From the NCBI RefSeq assembly GCF_032268605.1, contig NZ_CP130318.1:3134001-3198000 (forward strand): DNA of 64,000 nucleotides, read 5' to 3'. The position numbers and the translations under genes are program-made. Positions 34,688 to 43,544 of this stretch are shown one piece after another; position 1 is the stretch's first letter; every line of letters starts with the position of its first letter. The notes under the pieces were generated by a model. It was not told the origin of the DNA and did not search any database. It saw only the letters and a program-made list of their open reading frames with translations. The stretch comes from Paenibacillus aurantius. Lineage in GTDB: Bacteria; Bacillota; Bacilli; Paenibacillales; NBRC-103111.

Positions 34688-35129
34688 TCATTCCGTTTCG
34701 AGCGATTTAACCAAGGTTAACCGATGGTAACCTGGTTGATAATAGTCTTTCTCCAGATGCACAGCCTGGAACCCCAATCGATCATAAAAAGCGAGCGCCG
34801 CCTGATTCCGCTCATGGTCGAGGGTATACAGGACAACTTCGTCATGTCCCCGTTCTTTTGCTTTTTGGCATATGGCAGCAATCAGGGAAGCCCCTACTCC
34901 TCTGCGGAGCCAATCCTTACAGGTTACAACACCTACGATTTCATAACGGCCTTTCGAATGCTGAAGAAGATAACCGGCATGACCAATCACTTCATTCTGT
35001 GCGTTGACCATCACGAAATAACCGCTGCTGTCATCGTTGGCTTCCAGGAAAGAGCTCCATCGGCAGGGATACTGTTCCCGGATGAAGGTGGGAAAGGAGA
35101 AAGAGCAGCAGACGAATCTCCACCTTCAC
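34688..35129 (-). pseudogene. GNAT acetyltransferase gene, probably frameshifted near its start
   Basis: The C-terminal part is a clear GNAT domain (VVTCKDWLRRGVGASLIAAI; AALAFYDRLGFQAV). The same frame runs upstream through TFIREQYPCRWSSFLEAND without any usual start before the stop of the PfpI gene. A normal-looking start, GTG at 35129 overlapping the PfpI stop, opens in another frame (KVEIRLLLFLL). Joining the two near 35090 would give a protein of typical length, so one indel is suspected. A short product from GTG 35014 would lack the first strands of the fold. Confidence 0.55.
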
Positions 35130-35743
35130 CGCTCCTCTTCTTGTGGATCTATCTGCCCATAAACGTCGCCTGTCTGGCCAGCCTTGTAATAGGGATAGAC
35201 CAGCTTCTTCTGAACCTGACGAACCGTCTCTGGATCCGTCAGATTCTCGACCATGAAGAGGCCCAAATCCACCGAGGCCGTGACGCCGCCTCCGGTAAAG
35301 GTATCTCCATCCCTCACCGCCCGGGCTTTTACCACTTCCGCACAATAAGGAACCAGCAGATCGTAGGCGGAGGGATTGGTGGTGGCTCTTTTGCCTTCCA
35401 GGAAGCCGGCTGCTCCCCATAGCAGGGCACCCGTGCAGACGGATACTTTATACGGCACAGACTCGGCGGTTCGGATCCATTCCACAAAAGCATCGTCTAA
35501 CCGCAACTTCCTGGTCGCCATGCCGCCCGGCAGAAAGACCAGGTCGAATTGACTTAAAGGCGGCAGCACCAGATCCGCTTTTACCTTCAGCCCCCGGTCA
35601 TCCTTCACTTCCGGTTGGTCGGCGCAGAACCTCCAGGTGACATTCTCCTTGATCTTCATAATACCCAGCCACGTGATTGCTTCGTAGAACCCCGCCAAAT
35701 CCATAAACGTCATTCCGTCGAACAATACAAACGCCATCCTCAT
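35126..35743 (-). CDS. DJ-1/PfpI family protein under ZTP-riboswitch control
   Basis: A 205-residue class I glutamine-amidotransferase-like protein. The nucleophile region is SVCTGALLWGAAGFL, and the N-terminus MAFVLFDGMTFMDLAGFYEA is typical of DJ-1/PfpI proteins that resemble AraC-regulator sensor domains or isonitrile hydratases. The ATG at 35743 is chosen; a longer frame would include the leader and terminator. It is the first gene after the ZTP riboswitch. Its reaction is unknown; isocyanide or small-amide chemistry is possible. Confidence 0.8.
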   Translation of the reverse strand: MRMAFVLFDGMTFMDLAGFYEAITWLGIMKIKENVTWRFCADQPEVKDDRGLKVKADLVLPPLSQFDLVFLPGGMATRKLRLDDAFVEWIRTAESVPYKVSVCTGALLWGAAGFLEGKRATTNPSAYDLLVPYCAEVVKARAVRDGDTFTGGGVTASVDLGLFMVENLTDPETVRQVQKKLVYPYYKAGQTGDVYGQIDPQEEER

Positions 35744-35771
35744 TTCTTCCACCTGTCCTTTCTTCGTTAAG

Positions 35772-35880
35772 AAAATAAAAAAAGCATTTGATCGAAGGAT
35801 CAAATACTTTGCCCAGGCGTACGGCGGTTGTTCCATGCGCTCCCTCGTGGTCCTCCACGTTTACGCCAGTCACGCATTCC
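35772..35880 (-). ncRNA. ZTP (pfl) riboswitch with terminator
   Basis: On the minus strand the conserved pfl elements appear in order: GTGACTGGCG, a hairpin with arms GTGG/CCAC, GAGGGAGCGC, and ACCGCCGTACGCCTGGGC. A terminator follows (ATTTGATC/GATCAAAT, 35786-35805, then a T-run). The aptamer senses ZTP/ZMP, the signal of low 10-formyl-tetrahydrofolate, and turns expression on. The gene downstream is DJ-1/PfpI, not a purine or folate gene. Confidence 0.92.
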
Positions 35881-35894
35881 ATATATTTACTTTT

Positions 35895-35924
35895 ACTATA
35901 CAAGGGAGATGGTTATTTTGTCTA
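35895..35924 (-). promoter_or_regulatory. Promoter of the ZTP riboswitch transcript
   Basis: TAGACA (35924-35919) and TATAGT (35900-35895) with an 18-base spacer on the minus strand place the start just before the aptamer. Confidence 0.65.
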
Positions 35925-35961
35925 TGTTTTTTCACAGGATAGTCACGGCTTTGGGCCGCAG

Positions 35962-37185
35962 CTATGACAACGCTACGGAACCCGCCGGCTGTTCCCACAG
36001 TCTGAATCCCGCGGAGGACCTCATTCGATTTCCAAGCTTAACGTGCCGGATGATCGCTTTCTGCAGGGAGGTAACGGGTGTAAACTGATCAAGCTCCACA
36101 TGGGGATCGTCGAAAACAAGTTCATAGGTTTGCCTCTCGTCCCCTATAACGGGAAGCGGCTTAAACATTCGTTGAAATTTGACGAGGTTGGACTCCGGAG
36201 GCAGGATGAGGGAAAGTGCGGGATCCATAATCCAGGATTTGCAGACGAACGCCTTAAACGGAATTCCTGGAAAGTATCTGGGAAAGAAACGATACGCCTC
36301 ACGGTAAGCGTCCTCGCATTCTTTAAGGGAAAGCTTGCTGCCGGACGGGATGTGCACGTCCACGACGCGATCTCCTTTTCGGAGAACCACCCTCCACTCG
36401 TTCGGATCAAGGGCGATCGTCTCCCTCTGCACCGTTCCATCGGATGCGACCGGATGACCGACTAGCGAGAGGTCCGACTTCTGAAGAACCGGCAGCCAGG
36501 ATTCCGCCTCCCTTCGGTTGTTGGTCCCATCCGGCAGGCCATCGGCCCGATACGGGACGTCCCCGTCGCATAACGTTATGATTTGGGATTCCCTGTTGCG
36601 GACCGTCATAAAAGGCCAGGAGTAGGTGCCGGTATTGAAGACAAGCCTGCCTAACCGGAAAATGCGGGCCTGGACGTGGCGCCTGAGCCAATTAAGTTCG
36701 GATAACCCCCATCTTCCGTTTCTTCGGTAATAGTCACGTGTATAAAGACCGCCGAATGCAAGCGTCTCCAGCGCAATCCGGTTTTCCATTCCCAGCTTGC
36801 GATAAGCCTCAAATGCCCGTTCGGCGCCGGAGACCAAGATAGCTAAGGGCCAGATCCCAGCCTGGTCCCCCAGCACGGGCACAGGGAGCGGCCAGGTGGA
36901 AACAGCGCCTGCCGTTCCCGGAGGTTGATGGAAAATGAGATAGGACCAGAATCGCGCGAGCAGGGACAATCCGGGATTCGCGCCGATAACGGGATAAAGC
37001 CCGGCTATCTCGGCCATCGCTTCCTGCGGTAAATCATAAATAAGGGAAGCGTTCTCCGGTATTTTTTGAAATGACATCTTGTACTCTCCGGACTCCACTG
37101 CTTTAAGATAGGCCGGCCAATGGTCCGGCCAGCCTGCTGGGGCAGGGCTTCCTGTCAATTCCTGCGTGAGGTGCTCCAAGTCCAT
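35962..37185 (-). CDS. Putative acyltransferase (two-domain GNAT-like protein), tentative
   Basis: A 407-residue soluble protein. Features include WPDHWPAYL, a region around residues 150-185 (GLYTRDYYRRNGRWGLSEL), VVDVHIPSGSKLSLKECEDAY, and a C-terminal FKAFVCKSWIMDPAL. This resembles the Bacillota proteins annotated as acyltransferase domain-containing, with an N-terminal helical part and a GNAT-like C-terminal part; I am only moderately sure. AGGAGGAAGG precedes the ATG. It ends before the ZTP promoter and starts 67 bases after the DUF4082 gene. Confidence 0.55.
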   Translation of the reverse strand: MDLEHLTQELTGSPAPAGWPDHWPAYLKAVESGEYKMSFQKIPENASLIYDLPQEAMAEIAGLYPVIGANPGLSLLARFWSYLIFHQPPGTAGAVSTWPLPVPVLGDQAGIWPLAILVSGAERAFEAYRKLGMENRIALETLAFGGLYTRDYYRRNGRWGLSELNWLRRHVQARIFRLGRLVFNTGTYSWPFMTVRNRESQIITLCDGDVPYRADGLPDGTNNRREAESWLPVLQKSDLSLVGHPVASDGTVQRETIALDPNEWRVVLRKGDRVVDVHIPSGSKLSLKECEDAYREAYRFFPRYFPGIPFKAFVCKSWIMDPALSLILPPESNLVKFQRMFKPLPVIGDERQTYELVFDDPHVELDQFTPVTSLQKAIIRHVKLGNRMRSSAGFRLWEQPAGSVALS

Positions 37186-37251
37186 CCCTGTTCCTTCCTC
37201 CTCGATGAACGAGAGGCCGCCGAGTTGCCGGCAGCCTCCCTGTTAATGGTT

Positions 37252-39114
37252 TTATGGTTTGAAGACGATGTCGCGCAAATAGTTGTTTCCATTAAACGTG
37301 CTGGTCGGTCTTGCTCCGAGCGTTGTCGTAAAGACACCCGCATTGGCCGTCCAGGACAGATGGTTCGCGTTGCTGCCGGAGTTGGTTAAGTCGCCGGCGA
37401 CAGCGGCATAGAGCTTGCCGGAATCCGTTCCCGTCGTAACCGACACGGTATAGTCGGTATTCGCCGCTAGGTTGACGGGAGTGGCCAAATTGTACTGCAC
37501 CCAACTGTCATTACCGCTAAACTTGAACGTGTACGGACCGCCGATGACCGTATTGTCCGAGTTTCTCCATATCCGGATGGTATGGTTTCCCGACTCCCCT
37601 TGCACCCCGAACAATCGAACCCCGGTTACCTGACCCGCAACCGAGGATGTGAACACCGTGCCGAGTTCATAGGCCCCTCCGTTGCCCCCGTTTCCCGTAT
37701 CCGCCTTCACGCCGAACATATTCTCCGAAGTAAAGGATTCCGGATAGAAAATAACATCTCTTAAATAGTTCGTACTGTTGAAGGTGGTGGTCGGTAAAGT
37801 TCCCATTGTCGTGGTAAACACACCGGCGTTCGCAGCCCATGTCAGGTTGCCGCTGCTCCCGCCGCTGGTTAGGTCTCCGCTGATAGCAGCGTACTTATGC
37901 GACACATCGGTACCTACTGAAACGGAGACCGTGTAATTCGTCGATGACTCAATATATAGCGGAGTAGGCAGATAGAAGGTTTTCCAGCTGTTTGAGCCTG
38001 TAAAGGTGAAGTCATAAGGACCGGCGATCAAGGCTCCGTCCGAATTCCTCCATATCCTTATTTTATGGACCCCCGATTCCCCTGTAACCCCGTAAACCTT
38101 TACGCCCGCAATGTAACCGTTAGTCGCTGCCTGGAACTTCGTCCCGAGCTCCACTTGCTGTGAGCCTGTTCCCGTAGGTACCTTCGTTGCGAACATCGTA
38201 TTGATCCCCGGTACCGTGTAGCCGTTCCAATAGCCGACATTGTCGTACCCGCCCTGCCGATTGGTATTAAACCAGAGCTTTCCGTCGGGGGCAACATTGA
38301 CGGACTCAATCTCAATCCAGGTGCTTTCCTTAAGGCTGAAAGTCAGATTAAGATCCAATGAGATCGTTCCCGATGCTGTGGATATATTATGATAAACCAG
38401 TACAGCACTCTCGACCGGGGAACCGAAGGTCATAGGAACATAGATGCTGTCGTTACCGCTCCAATACCCCAACCCCTGATGCTGGGATCCCGTGTAGCTT
38501 CCAAGATCAATCACGAAATCAGGCGCTGCGGCTACCGCTATGGTTCCGCTGGTCGCACTCATGCTGAGCGATGCCCGGCGAAACTCCGTTCCCGATTTGA
38601 GGAGTAAATTTATAGTGCTGCCGGTTTGCCCCGTAACCTCAACTCCCGACATGGCCCAGAGTTGACCGGTAGGATCTTGAATATTGAACTCCCCCACTAG
38701 AAAATAGGTGTTTCCTACCACCTTCAGCTTCAACAGCTGAATAGTTCCGGGACTGTTCTTCAAGGTGGCGACGAAAAGATAGGTCACTCCGTCGATTACC
38801 GTGGCAGCCATATCGTTGGCATGGCTGAAATACGAAAGGATGGTAGTATTGTCGCTGCCATTCGTCATGAGCGTAGTGGCCCCGCTGGTCATGTTCGTAG
38901 AGTAAAGGGCCATTTGGGTATCGTTAGGTTCGACTTTTGCGGAATAGGCATAGCCGTTGGCCAGGGCCAATCCTTCCGTTGCGGTAAACACGTCATTGGG
39001 CAGCAAGGAGACCTGGGTATAGGTGCTGTAGGAAGCGGCACCGGCTGTGACGGGCATTAACGTGGTGAGGATCAAGACCAGTACGATGGCGACAAAACGC
39101 TTGATTATCTTCAT
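37252..39114 (-). CDS. Secreted protein with two C-terminal DUF4082 repeats
   Basis: A 620-residue exported protein. The signal peptide ends near AGAAS. Residues 30-330 are beta-rich, possibly propeller-like, with unknown role. The C-terminus has two DUF4082 domains of about 130 residues each, with matching blocks (YGVTGESGVHKIRIWRNSDG and FGVQGESGNHTIRIWRNSDN, then SWKTFYLPTPL and SWVQYNLATPV). DUF4082 often occurs next to carbohydrate-binding or adhesive modules. GGAGGG precedes the ATG at 39114. No catalytic motif was seen. Confidence 0.75.
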   Translation of the reverse strand: MKIIKRFVAIVLVLILTTLMPVTAGAASYSTYTQVSLLPNDVFTATEGLALANGYAYSAKVEPNDTQMALYSTNMTSGATTLMTNGSDNTTILSYFSHANDMAATVIDGVTYLFVATLKNSPGTIQLLKLKVVGNTYFLVGEFNIQDPTGQLWAMSGVEVTGQTGSTINLLLKSGTEFRRASLSMSATSGTIAVAAAPDFVIDLGSYTGSQHQGLGYWSGNDSIYVPMTFGSPVESAVLVYHNISTASGTISLDLNLTFSLKESTWIEIESVNVAPDGKLWFNTNRQGGYDNVGYWNGYTVPGINTMFATKVPTGTGSQQVELGTKFQAATNGYIAGVKVYGVTGESGVHKIRIWRNSDGALIAGPYDFTFTGSNSWKTFYLPTPLYIESSTNYTVSVSVGTDVSHKYAAISGDLTSGGSSGNLTWAANAGVFTTTMGTLPTTTFNSTNYLRDVIFYPESFTSENMFGVKADTGNGGNGGAYELGTVFTSSVAGQVTGVRLFGVQGESGNHTIRIWRNSDNTVIGGPYTFKFSGNDSWVQYNLATPVNLAANTDYTVSVTTGTDSGKLYAAVAGDLTNSGSNANHLSWTANAGVFTTTLGARPTSTFNGNNYLRDIVFKP

Positions 39115-39198
39115 TTCCTTTCCCTCCATTTGGAGGATTGCTTCTATAAAGCAATCCTAAGCTTAGTCAATAAAAGGGGAGGCACGTTTCATCTATGG

Positions 39199-39229
39199 AT
39201 GGGGAGAGCACAATAGCGCTGCTCCCCAT
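39199..39229. terminator. Hairpin between the phosphoesterase and DUF4082 genes
   Basis: ATGGGGAG (39199-39206) pairs with CTCCCCAT (39222-39229). It lies just after the phosphoesterase stop but has no good T-run, so it may be a weak terminator or an mRNA-stabilising hairpin. Confidence 0.45.
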
Positions 39230-39263
39230 TTCTTGCTGGCTGCCTATTCGTTTTCCGGATGAC

Positions 39264-41765
39264 CTATGGGGTAAACGCACGCCCCGGCTTTGGACTTAAA
39301 TTAGTTACCGGAATGTTCGTGATTCCTTTCACGGGATATCCGGCATAATCATTCAGCGGCTTGGTCCCCGGCGTGTAGGAGATGGTAACGGTTCGATCGA
39401 ATAGGACAGCCTGGGAGAGAGTCAGCTGAACCTCGTTACCGGCGGAATAAACCGAACGGACGACCGTGGGCTTTCCCTGTACCTGTACGCTAAAGTCAGC
39501 GGGATCAGCGGCTGCTCCGTCCGCCAAAGGTTTATCAAACCGTAGAACCATCTTATCGCCGTCTACCGAAGCGGTATCCAGGTAGGCTGGTTCTTGGAAC
39601 CTCCACAGTTCCGAAGAGGTGGCGTTCCCGTTCGAGTCAATCAGCTTCACGAACCACTCGTTTGCGTTCCCCACTGCAACGGGTTCCAGCTTAATCGAGG
39701 CCGGACCGGTCTGTACGTTCGGGAGTGTCCCGAGCAGCTCATCGTTCCATTCCGTGCTGATGCCGAAACGGTCCGTCATCAGCGTCATCTCCCCTTTTGC
39801 CGTATCAAGCGGAAAGGTCGCCTGCTCCTTGTCGTCGGCAAAGAAATTGTAGTCATCCTTATAAGGAGAGTACGTGTTCATGTACATCCGCTTATTTTTC
39901 GCGTCGAACTGCAGCAAACGAATGTAGCCCAAGCCACCTTCCGGCCCCTCCTGATAGTCGGACAGTACTTCATAGACCACTTTCCCGTTGATGCGTTTGA
40001 CATTGTAGAACGCGCCGTGATAATGACCGCTTACCACCATGAACACATTCTCGTTGGGGGCAATTACCTTCTCCATGATTTCTTTGCCGTTGACCCCATA
40101 TTTGCCGCTTCCTTCAATGTAAGCATGAGTCCCCACAATGGCATAACGGTCTTTGTATTTGGATAATACGCTGTTTGCCCAATCGACCGTTTGTTGGTCC
40201 AGCCTTCCATACACCCCGAGATACAAGATAACAAAATCCATGCCGCCGGCGGAAATCAGATCATAATGATGACGGTTGTTGCTCAGGTCGCCTCCGTACC
40301 AAGGCTGCCCGGCAAACCGGTCGCGGCCGAAATAGTTCCAATAGTACTCGTAATCGTTGACATTATGGTTAATGTCGTGATTACCGGAAACCACGCCATA
40401 CGGAATGCCGGCCTCCTCCAATATTTTCATGTTTCGGTCCGCCACTCCCCACTGGTCCGCCATGTTCCAATTCTGCACGAGGTCCCCGGTGTGGATGACA
40501 TACTTGATCTTGAGCGGGTCTTTGTTGTCGGCAATCCAGCGGTTCATCTTCTCAAAAATGTTAGGATAACTCCTGGAATAATACTGGGTATCCGTTTCCC
40601 AGATAAACGTGAAATCGTACTCGTTCGGGGCCGGTTTCTTGGAGGGTTCCGTAATATTTTTCTGTGCGGCCGCCACCATAAAGTGAGCTTTGCCTCCTTG
40701 GACGTTCGACGTACCGAATTTACCGGTTAATTGGATATCCCGCAGCGGATTGCCCTCCCGGGAGGTCAACGCCACCCAGTTCGTTATCGCATAGTCCCAT
40801 ACATACAGCGTCGCCACCTGGTCCGTCCGCCCTTCCCAGGTCACATATAGCTCCCGTTCCACCGGCTGGTCGAATTCCAGATCGAAGCGCTGGTAAGGAG
40901 AATTCTCCACGGACTTTGTAATCTGGTACTTGTCGTCCGATTGGGTTATCTTGGCCATTTCTTCAGGTGAGAGGCTGATATCCCCATATTCTTGCGGATA
41001 ATAAGCGGGAAGCTCCTTCGCATCCGGATTCTGAAAGGCGGAGACGCCGTATTGAGTCAGGTCGGCGGGAATAAGAACCCGTTTGTAAAATTGGGCATCC
41101 AGGGGAACGCCGGACGAGTTCTGAACCTCCAGCTTCAATTCGCCGTTCTCATGAACGCCTTTTACCGCTCCGAGCCCGGAGGCCGGATCGCCGTATACTT
41201 CCATTTCGGAGAGCTGCATGCCGTACATCCACGTTTTCACGCCAAGCCCTTCCACCCGAACATATCTAGCGCGTTCAGCAGGGAAGTCAAAGGACTGCAC
41301 GCCGCTTGGGTTCAGGGGGTAATCGCTGAGCTTGCGGACAACCTTCCAGTTAATGTTGTCCAGTGATACCTTGAGCTCGAAGTTGACGGGAAAGTTATTA
41401 CCGGTGAACGAGCCGTCATTCCTCGGATATAAATCGATGCGTTTGACATTATAGGATGCGCCCAGATCTACGGTGGCCCACACCCAAGTGGTATCGCCGG
41501 TATTGTAGACGTCGCTGGACCAACCAAAGCTCTTGCTCGTCACGCCCCGGACGCCATCGACCAAATACTTCTTGCCGATGACACCGGCTTCATAACTGGA
41601 TGATGCCGTGACGGTTTTGTTCAGGGCCAGGTTGACCTCTCCGGCTTGCGCGGTTAGGCTGCCGCCGGACTCTTCCGATTCCGCTCGCGGGAGCGGAGCT
41701 CCTATCATGAGACTGACTACCATGGCGGCTGACAGGATGGTCGAGATGAGCTTTTTGGCTTTCAT
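39264..41765 (-). CDS. Secreted metallophosphoesterase with discoidin-like domain
   Basis: An 833-residue exported protein. The signal peptide covers residues 1-28. Residues 45-195 form an F5/8 type C (discoidin) domain (NLALNKTVTASSSYE; YVRVEGLGV). The calcineurin-like catalytic domain spans about 385-630, with metal motifs HTGDLVQN, GNHDI and GHYHG. The first motif reads WETDTQ where DxH is usual. The C-terminal 150 residues look like Ig-type beta sandwiches. It follows two GH123-like genes at close spacing. A cell-surface phosphoesterase acting on glycan- or lipid-linked phosphate is plausible. Confidence 0.85.
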   Translation of the reverse strand: MKAKKLISTILSAAMVVSLMIGAPLPRAESEESGGSLTAQAGEVNLALNKTVTASSSYEAGVIGKKYLVDGVRGVTSKSFGWSSDVYNTGDTTWVWATVDLGASYNVKRIDLYPRNDGSFTGNNFPVNFELKVSLDNINWKVVRKLSDYPLNPSGVQSFDFPAERARYVRVEGLGVKTWMYGMQLSEMEVYGDPASGLGAVKGVHENGELKLEVQNSSGVPLDAQFYKRVLIPADLTQYGVSAFQNPDAKELPAYYPQEYGDISLSPEEMAKITQSDDKYQITKSVENSPYQRFDLEFDQPVERELYVTWEGRTDQVATLYVWDYAITNWVALTSREGNPLRDIQLTGKFGTSNVQGGKAHFMVAAAQKNITEPSKKPAPNEYDFTFIWETDTQYYSRSYPNIFEKMNRWIADNKDPLKIKYVIHTGDLVQNWNMADQWGVADRNMKILEEAGIPYGVVSGNHDINHNVNDYEYYWNYFGRDRFAGQPWYGGDLSNNRHHYDLISAGGMDFVILYLGVYGRLDQQTVDWANSVLSKYKDRYAIVGTHAYIEGSGKYGVNGKEIMEKVIAPNENVFMVVSGHYHGAFYNVKRINGKVVYEVLSDYQEGPEGGLGYIRLLQFDAKNKRMYMNTYSPYKDDYNFFADDKEQATFPLDTAKGEMTLMTDRFGISTEWNDELLGTLPNVQTGPASIKLEPVAVGNANEWFVKLIDSNGNATSSELWRFQEPAYLDTASVDGDKMVLRFDKPLADGAAADPADFSVQVQGKPTVVRSVYSAGNEVQLTLSQAVLFDRTVTISYTPGTKPLNDYAGYPVKGITNIPVTNLSPKPGRAFTP

Positions 41766-41804
41766 TCCAGATCCTCCTCTTCCTCATATCCACTTTTAGT
41801 AATG

Positions 41805-43523
41805 CTAGGTCAAAAGCTTCTGCATAGCCGTTTGCAGCCACTCCTCGGTCTTCGGGAACTCTCCATACGTCGTGATCGATTGCAGCCATTCTTCCTCCGG
41901 ATTGACGCCTAGCGTTTGGAACAGCCCATAATCCTGCATCGCTTCTGCGAAGATTTCCCAGCGGATGGAATCAATCGGCCCGTTCGGTCCTGGATAGACG
42001 ACGAAGCCGTCTCCGTATGGTGCCTTGCCCCCTGACGAACCGTCCGTATACGGATCGATCATCACCTGGGTTTCCGGATCGAAGCCGTCGTGAAGCTCAT
42101 ACCAGTAATTGAAGCCCCAGTGCAGGAAGCCGAGGGTCCGCAGCTTGTAGAAAAGAATCCCCTGCATCCGGACCTTGATCAGCGGCGTATCGAAGAAGCG
42201 GTTGATGTAAGGTCCCTGGGGGCTCATACAGTAATACACCCAATGCGGGATTCCTTTCTGAAGATAGTTCGTGGCGCCGGCCGCCTGCGGTACCGGATAA
42301 TCCGTAAGTCCCGGAGCCGCATATTTATCGCTAAAGACGGCGTCCATCACCTTGATGGAGGGATCGATCTGTTCCAGCAGCTTGCGGGCGCGCCGGTAGC
42401 TTTCGATCGCCTCGGGAACATCAAGCGGCTCGTCACAAATGTGAAAAAGAGACTGCTCGATGATGTTCTCTTCCACAAGGAACTGCTTGAAGGCGGGAAG
42501 AAACTGCTTCATATAATTCGCGAACACTTCCCCGGTCGCATCCAGATCCGGAGGGAACAACAGCTCCATGCGTCCTTCCCGTTCCGTATAGATCCGGGTC
42601 GGAGTTCCGGCGGAGACTGCTTTTTCCGTGTAATGGCTGTAAGCCCAGAAATGGGTCCATTCGAAATATTCGAAGCCCAGCTCCTTGCACATATGTACGA
42701 ACTTGCGGATAAGGGTCCAGTCAAATTCATATTGACCGGGCTCGGTTTCCTTCACGCGAAGCAGCTGCGGGGGCCGTTTCATGATTTCGCGCCGGATGTT
42801 AAGGATAGGGACATAGATCACATTGGAGCCATGCTCGACCATGTTCTTCAAATACAGACGCAGCATGTCGAAGCATTCGTCACTGAACGGCTCCATCTTG
42901 TACCAGTCGTAGATACAGTCCGGGTTCCACCAGTGAGTGACGGGGAAATTTTTCTTCGGCTGCAGGACAGGTTCGCGCACATCCACCAAGGCGGTCAGGA
43001 CTACGTCTTCGTCCACTCCTTCTCCGGTAAGCTTGATTCGCAGCTCGTGCTTGCCCGGGACGGTCTCCTCCGGCACCCGCAGACTGATCCAGAACGACTG
43101 GTTCACGAACGGACGGATAAGGGCTCTTGCCTCCGGATACAGGGGATCCGGCACAAGACCCGGGATCATCCCGAAGCCGTCCAGCTCCTCCTCGGCCGTA
43201 TCGTGCGTAATGTACCCTTGCGGAACGTAACCGACCCGCCGGACTTGCGCTTCTATCCCACCGGCACTTTCGACTTCACAGGTAACCCAAACGTGCTGGG
43301 CTCTGTGATTCTTCACGCATGCCTGAAACGAAAGCCTGGCATTGCGCGCGGTTAGGAGCTCAATGGAATCACCTCCTTCTGCACTCGAGAGCGGATAGAC
43401 TCGTTTCAGCGAGCTTTGCAGCCAGAAGGCAAGATGGGCATCCTCGCGCACGAGCCCGTACCGGCTTTTCGCTCCAAAGGGAATCACTTTCGGTTGGCTT
43501 TCCTTAGCAGTCGACAAGTTCAA
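41805..43523 (-). CDS. GH123-like (DUF4091) glycoside hydrolase, copy 1
   Basis: A 572-residue protein without a signal peptide. The DUF4091/GH123 catalytic domain contains the Asp-Glu pair in SLFHICDEP at residues 364-365; in GH123 beta-N-acetylgalactosaminidases such a DE pair is catalytic. The N-terminal 190 residues are a beta-rich support domain. It closely resembles the gene just upstream, well over half identical by eye. Substrate may be an N-acetylhexosamine glycoside taken up by the cell. It starts 21 bases after copy 2. Confidence 0.78.
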   Translation of the reverse strand: MNLSTAKESQPKVIPFGAKSRYGLVREDAHLAFWLQSSLKRVYPLSSAEGGDSIELLTARNARLSFQACVKNHRAQHVWVTCEVESAGGIEAQVRRVGYVPQGYITHDTAEEELDGFGMIPGLVPDPLYPEARALIRPFVNQSFWISLRVPEETVPGKHELRIKLTGEGVDEDVVLTALVDVREPVLQPKKNFPVTHWWNPDCIYDWYKMEPFSDECFDMLRLYLKNMVEHGSNVIYVPILNIRREIMKRPPQLLRVKETEPGQYEFDWTLIRKFVHMCKELGFEYFEWTHFWAYSHYTEKAVSAGTPTRIYTEREGRMELLFPPDLDATGEVFANYMKQFLPAFKQFLVEENIIEQSLFHICDEPLDVPEAIESYRRARKLLEQIDPSIKVMDAVFSDKYAAPGLTDYPVPQAAGATNYLQKGIPHWVYYCMSPQGPYINRFFDTPLIKVRMQGILFYKLRTLGFLHWGFNYWYELHDGFDPETQVMIDPYTDGSSGGKAPYGDGFVVYPGPNGPIDSIRWEIFAEAMQDYGLFQTLGVNPEEEWLQSITTYGEFPKTEEWLQTAMQKLLT

Positions 43524-43544
43524 TCCTTTCCACTCCTTTAGTCA

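Noticed and set aside
42090-43355. A 421-codon plus-strand open frame opposite the first GH123-like gene
   Set aside because: Antisense shadow; a similar shorter shadow occurs opposite the paralog, as expected from shared codon use rather than coding.
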